Assembly: GCA_017404505.1 (NCBI GenBank)
Contig: JAFRCE010000003.1
Location: 62,001-126,000, forward strand
Reading direction: 5' to 3'
Origin: Solobacterium sp.
GTDB taxonomy: Bacteria; Bacillota_I; Bacilli_A; Erysipelotrichales; Erysipelotrichaceae
Length of the DNA stretch: 64,000 nt
The position numbers and the translations under genes are program-made. Positions 60,635 to 64,000 of the stretch are shown here, in pieces; the first letter of the stretch is position 1; each line of letters opens with the position of its first letter. The notes beneath the pieces are model-generated. The model worked only from the letters and a program-made list of their open reading frames with translations, was not told where the DNA came from and made no database searches.

Positions 60635-60660
60635 TAAAAAAAAGGAGCTGTATTCTCCTT
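60635..60660 (-). terminator. Terminator between the lipoprotein gene and ybeY
   Basis: Minus strand AAGGAG-AATACAG-CTCCTT followed by T6; short stem, strong T-run. Confidence 0.72.
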
Positions 60661-60715
60661 CGCCTCTGTTTCAGGCTTCCGGTTTTACAGCACCTTTTCA
60701 ATATTGTTTGGCGGA

Positions 60716-61327
60716 TCAGTCAACTGTGAAGTCAACGACGTAAGTGTCGCCCCACTCTTCATTTTCGAAGTATTCGTCGAAGAGCAGCGTGCAGTCCTTC
60801 GTGTCTTTGCCGACTTCATAAACGAGCGTGCCGGAACGTGTTTCGTTGATGGCCAGTGAATAGGAATCCGGCAGCATGTTTCCGAGTGTCAGTTCCGGGT
60901 GATCGTCATTGATCGGCACGGAATACTTTTCGTTATCCCAGTCCCAGACAATATAGAAGTCAGAAGCGAACATCGGCGTGGAACCGCGGAATGTGTTCTT
61001 GATCGTCATGTCGACAACGACCAGTTTCATGCCTTCCGAAGCTGTATAAGTTTCGAATTTGTCGGTGGAATAGGCATCGTTGATCACGAAATCAAAGAAC
61101 GCATTGCTCATGGTGTCACCGATGTAGCCATATGCGTAGCCGCTGTCATCAGCCGTGATCTTGCTGGATGATGAAGCCGCCGGCGGTGTTGTTTCTCTTT
61201 CTTTTTCCGTCTCTTCGATCTTCTCGTCAACAGCCGGTTCTTCCTTCGGCTGTGCTGCAGTTGAAGAACCGCAGCCGGCAAGAATCATTGCTCCTGCAAA
61301 GAGCAGTGCAGTCCAGTTCTTTTTCAT
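60716..61327 (-). CDS. DUF4352/DUF5067-like lipoprotein
   Basis: 203 residues. Lipobox FAGAMILAGC (lipid-modified Cys19), then an acidic and Ser-rich linker (to about residue 60). The immunoglobulin-like domain that follows resembles DUF4352-type proteins (EGMKLVVVDMTIKNTFRGS; ETRSGTLVYEVGKD). It overlaps phoH by 4 bases, so it is translated from the phoH message. Such a gene is not normally part of the phoH-ybeY cluster. Function unknown. Confidence 0.8.
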   Translation of the reverse strand: MKKNWTALLFAGAMILAGCGSSTAAQPKEEPAVDEKIEETEKERETTPPAASSSSKITADDSGYAYGYIGDTMSNAFFDFVINDAYSTDKFETYTASEGMKLVVVDMTIKNTFRGSTPMFASDFYIVWDWDNEKYSVPINDDHPELTLGNMLPDSYSLAINETRSGTLVYEVGKDTKDCTLLFDEYFENEEWGDTYVVDFTVD

Positions 61328-62307
61328 TTTCTTTTCCCTCCTGAAATATGTTGTTCCTGACTGTAGCGTTCGATTATCTTCTGCACCAGCGGATGTCTTA
61401 CGACATCGTCCGGTGTCAGTTCCAGAATCGCGATATCCCGCATGTCCTGCAGGATGCGGGCAGCTTCCACAAGGCCGCTGACCGTGTTGTTGCTGAGATC
61501 GATCTGCGTGATGTCGCCGGTAATGATCATATGGGAATGGAAGCCCAGTCTGGTCAGAAACATCTTCATCTGCGCAGTGGTCGTGTTCTGTGCTTCATCG
61601 AGAATCACATAGGCGTCATTCAGCGTGCGGCCGCGCATATAGGCAAGCGGAGCGATTTCGATCGTTCCCCTTTCCATCAGTTTTTCCGTCTGCTCGCCGC
61701 CCAGCGTATCATGCAGGGCATCGTACAACGGCGTCAGATACGGATCGACTTTCTCTTTCAGATCACCGGGCAGGAAGCCGAGATTTTCCCCTGCCTCCAC
61801 CGCCGGCCTGGTCAGTACGATACGTTTGACGTCACCTTTTTTCAAAGCGGAAACGGCTTTGACAACGGCCAGATAGGTTTTGCCGGTACCGGCCGGACCG
61901 ATGGCGAAGACGATGGCGTTTTCATCCATGGCCTTGACAAAGTCCAGTTGTCCGCGGGTCTTTGGAACGATTGCCTTGCCGGACATGGTCCGGCCGACAA
62001 CCTTGGCTGTCATTTCTTCATAGTCAATGTCTTTGTTCTGGCCGATCTGCCGGCAGGCGTAGATCACGTCCTGATCAAGCACCTGCTTTCGGCTTCTGAC
62101 AAGCTGCAGCAGTTTCATCAGCACCCGACGGATCATTTCTGCCTCTTCTTCATCGGCATCGGGAACGATAAAGATACCGTCGCGGTATGAGATCTGAAGG
62201 CCGAAGCATTCACCGAGAATGCGGAGATTACGGTCGGACGAACCGATCAGAATCATCGCTTCGGATTCTTCCAGGCCTTGCAGAGAAAACTTCCTGATTT
62301 CTTTCAA
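61324..62307 (-). CDS. phoH: PhoH-family ATPase
   Basis: About 327 residues. Walker A GPAGTGKTYLAVVKAV near the middle, RPAVEAGENLGFLPGDLKEK, and Walker B VILDEAQNTT, the PhoH core; an N-terminal KH-like part precedes it. Linked to RNA metabolism together with YbeY. The likely start is a TTG at 62307, because AGAAAGAGG stands six bases before it. A further TTG at 62337 opens the frame earlier but has no SD. Confidence 0.93.
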   Translation of the reverse strand: MKEIRKFSLQGLEESEAMILIGSSDRNLRILGECFGLQISYRDGIFIVPDADEEEAEMIRRVLMKLLQLVRSRKQVLDQDVIYACRQIGQNKDIDYEEMTAKVVGRTMSGKAIVPKTRGQLDFVKAMDENAIVFAIGPAGTGKTYLAVVKAVSALKKGDVKRIVLTRPAVEAGENLGFLPGDLKEKVDPYLTPLYDALHDTLGGEQTEKLMERGTIEIAPLAYMRGRTLNDAYVILDEAQNTTTAQMKMFLTRLGFHSHMIITGDITQIDLSNNTVSGLVEAARILQDMRDIAILELTPDDVVRHPLVQKIIERYSQEQHISGGKRK

Positions 62308-62460
62308 TGCAAACCTCTTTCTGAATGTACGATTCAAAGGAAACGGCAGGCCGCATTCCTTCTATAGAATTGTAACATCTTTGCCACAAGCGTAAAGAAT
62401 AATACCGAAAAAATCTGTTTCCTACTGTCACTAAAAACACCTGCTTCTTTGCCTGCCAGA

Positions 62461-62489
62461 AGAAAACTCCCGCCGCAGTGACGGGAGTC
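62461..62489 (-). terminator. Terminator after the PASTA protein gene
   Basis: Minus strand ACTCCCG, 9-base loop, CGGGAGT then TTTCTTC. Confidence 0.8.
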
Positions 62490-62599
62490 TGATCAGACTG
62501 TTTTTCTCAGTCGCCGTGTTTTTTCCTCAGCATTTCCATATAAGTTTTATGGTTCATTCCACTGATATCATTCGGAGCATCGCGTCTGCGTGCTCGTAA

Positions 62600-63790
62600 T
62601 CAGCGGTTCCACTCTTTGTAGAATTCAAACTGCCAGGTCGTATCATTGAGCGGATAATTGCTGGCGCAGCCCTGGATGTTGGACGGATTGTTCTGCTCGT
62701 TGTCATAATAGCTGATCACGACAGCGCAGCCGGGATATTCGGAATTCATGAAGAGATAAATCGAATCCTCAGTTGGAAACATGCCGGAAGGCAGCGGCCG
62801 CTGCGGACATACGGCAATCACTTCCGGTTCCGGATCCGGTTCTGCCGGTGGCGGGGTTTCTTCCTGCGGCTGTTCCGGTTCGCTATTCACCGGTGTTTCC
62901 TCCGGCTGTTGCTGAGGCACATGCGGTGAAGCCGGTTCTTTTTCTTCGTCTGTCTGCCGGGGTGCGGTTTCTGCCACCGGCGGCGCGCTGGGCGCTGCGG
63001 CGGTTTCCGGTTCTGACGCTGCCGGTTGAGCAGCCGGCGGTGTTTCCGCAGTGTCCTGATAGATGCGGCTGACGACAGTGACGGTGATGCGGTCACCGGT
63101 ATGGATCACGGAACCCGGTTCAGCGGAAATGCTGACGATTTTCCCATCCGCTTCCGTTTCGCTTTCCACGAATTCAATATTGAGCGAGATACGGTTTTCA
63201 TCCGCCCAGGCCCGGATGTTGTTCAGTGAATAGACGGTAAGATCCGGGACTGTCACTTCCTGCTGCCGTTTCGTATACAGACGCACGGACACGTGGGCCG
63301 AGCGTTTCAGCTTGGCACCGGCAGCCGGTTCCGAGGCGATAAACGCCCCTTCGCTGACGGTGTCATCTTCACTGAATTCATACAGGTATTCAACATGCAG
63401 GAACTTGTTGTCGTCAAACCATTTGCGGATTTCCTTCTCGGTTTTGCCGCTGAAGTCCGGCATTGAGAATTCCACATTCGGATCGGCACCCCGCGAGAGT
63501 GTCACTTTCAGTTTTTCTTCTTCATCCAGCCGTTCGCCGCCGCCCGGATTCTGGGAAAGTACCGCGTCATTGTCGCTGATCTCGTCATAACGGTATGTGA
63601 AGATCAGCCGGTCGCTGCCGATGTTTTCGTCTTTCGCCCATGCTTCGACATCAGCCCGGTACTGACCGGTGAAGTCGGGTATTTCGGTCGACTGGTTGCT
63701 GCGGATCAGCCAGATACTGCCGGCAAGTGCCGCACCTGCGGCAGTGATTCCGATCAGGGCGGTGATCAGTCCTTTTTTCCTGTTTGCCAT
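62600..63790 (-). CDS. PASTA-domain membrane protein without kinase domain
   Basis: About 396 residues. Short basic start (MANRKKG) and one membrane segment (about 8-30). Three PASTA repeats follow, beginning IPDFTGQYRADVEAWAKDEN, MPDFSGKTEKEIRKWFDDN and VPDLTVYSLNNIRAWADEN (about 37-240). Then comes a Pro/Glu/Ala-rich linker (about 245-330) and a C-terminal domain with two Cys (CAVVISYYDNEQNN). PASTA repeats bind muropeptides or lipid II in PrkC-type kinases and PBPs, but neither domain is present. The ATG at 63790 has the SD GAGGTG; an ATG 5 codons upstream does not. Confidence 0.85.
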   Translation of the reverse strand: MANRKKGLITALIGITAAGAALAGSIWLIRSNQSTEIPDFTGQYRADVEAWAKDENIGSDRLIFTYRYDEISDNDAVLSQNPGGGERLDEEEKLKVTLSRGADPNVEFSMPDFSGKTEKEIRKWFDDNKFLHVEYLYEFSEDDTVSEGAFIASEPAAGAKLKRSAHVSVRLYTKRQQEVTVPDLTVYSLNNIRAWADENRISLNIEFVESETEADGKIVSISAEPGSVIHTGDRITVTVVSRIYQDTAETPPAAQPAASEPETAAAPSAPPVAETAPRQTDEEKEPASPHVPQQQPEETPVNSEPEQPQEETPPPAEPDPEPEVIAVCPQRPLPSGMFPTEDSIYLFMNSEYPGCAVVISYYDNEQNNPSNIQGCASNYPLNDTTWQFEFYKEWNR

Positions 63791-63801
63791 GGCACACCTC
63801 G

Positions 63802-64000
63802 TCATTCGATATCCAGAAGGATCCGTCTTCTGGTATCTGTCGTAAACAATTCATAGGAATGATCGGCCGATGCGGAACTGATCTGATCATCCTGGAGACT
63901 GTAGATCTCGAAGAGATCGTGACAGGTATCGGTATCGATACTCAGATAGATACGGTATAACCCGTTCGGAAGATCCTTCAGATCCGCTTCCACCGTGAAG
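63802..64000 (-). CDS. Unidentified protein, C-terminal fragment
   Basis: The frame is open through the right edge, so the start lies outside the window. The last 66 residues (for example LPNGLYRIYLSIDTDTCHDL and DTRRRILLDIE at the end) look like a beta-rich domain; no family recognised. Its stop is 11 bases before the PASTA gene start, so the two are probably cotranscribed. Confidence 0.6.
   Translation of the reverse strand, partial: FTVEADLKDLPNGLYRIYLSIDTDTCHDLFEIYSLQDDQISSASADHSYELFTTDTRRRILLDIE

Noticed and set aside
62490..62599. Possible tiny minus-strand ORF (16 codons) between the PASTA gene and its terminator
   Set aside because: No SD at a usable distance and no known small protein; more likely 3' untranslated sequence.

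Overview
The window is chromosomal DNA from a Bacillota (Firmicute), most likely an Erysipelotrichia-like gut bacterium of moderate GC. The call rests on gene content and order. There is a conserved run phoH-(lipoprotein)-ybeY-dgkA-cdd-era-recO-glyS-dnaG-rpoD-trmK, a lepA-hemW pair, a cshB-nfo pair and a ytxG-like/ytxH-like/ccpA/tyrS run. FMN riboswitch and T-box leaders are present, and the glycyl-tRNA synthetase is the single-chain type shared with Mollicutes rather than the two-subunit type of Bacilli. No rRNA, tRNA, insertion sequence, prophage or CRISPR array was seen. No intergenic gap exceeds about 300 bases, and most gaps are filled by terminators, promoters or leaders.

Layout. 1-2.7 kb: der (start only), cmk, a tail-anchored coiled-coil protein, and ribU under an FMN riboswitch. 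2.75-5.5 kb: a membrane protein with a very long Glu/Ser/Thr tract, and efp with an atypical tip loop. 5.6-9.2 kb: a seven-gene comG-type pseudopilus operon. 9.3-17.6 kb: lipoprotein, MBL hydrolase, L33, ispG, nfo, cshB, murC, ispH and a pseudouridine synthase. 17.6-25.5 kb: MurJ-like flippase, lipoprotein, T-box-controlled tyrS, the ccpA group, a HAD phosphatase and a proline-rich protein with a duplicated SP-x-x-G motif. 25.6-38 kb: lipoprotein, trmB, a frameshifted PurF-like gene, pnp, a membrane GDPD, superoxide reductase, a large FtsX-type exporter with its ATPase, and rpsO. 38.2-42.4 kb: a putative metal operon (HMA protein, ZIP transporter, two methyltransferases) behind an 18-bp dyad, then a PTS EIIB-like/ROK fusion protein. 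42.5-51.9 kb: hemW, lepA, fmt, rpsT, a PrsW-type protease, a flavodiiron protein, and a MerR regulator divergent from an orphan EIIB with a textbook MerR-type promoter. 52-62.3 kb: the macromolecular-synthesis cluster with an rpoD carrying about 230 extra Lys/Ala/Glu residues. 62.6 kb to the end: a PASTA protein without a kinase and an unidentified partial gene.

Together the genes cover core information processing (replication priming, sigma factor, tRNA charging and modification, translation factors, RNA decay), cell-envelope work (MurC, flippase, undecaprenol/DAG kinase, isoprenoid synthesis), DNA uptake, and oxygen defence of an anaerobe (superoxide reductase, flavodiiron protein). The least ordinary regulation is around carbohydrate sensing: the EIIB-ROK fusion, the MerR-controlled orphan EIIB, and a cre-like site in front of the ccpA operon.

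Starts were trimmed where a Shine-Dalgarno sequence (SD) clearly favours an internal codon. All family names come from motif recognition by eye; no database search was run.
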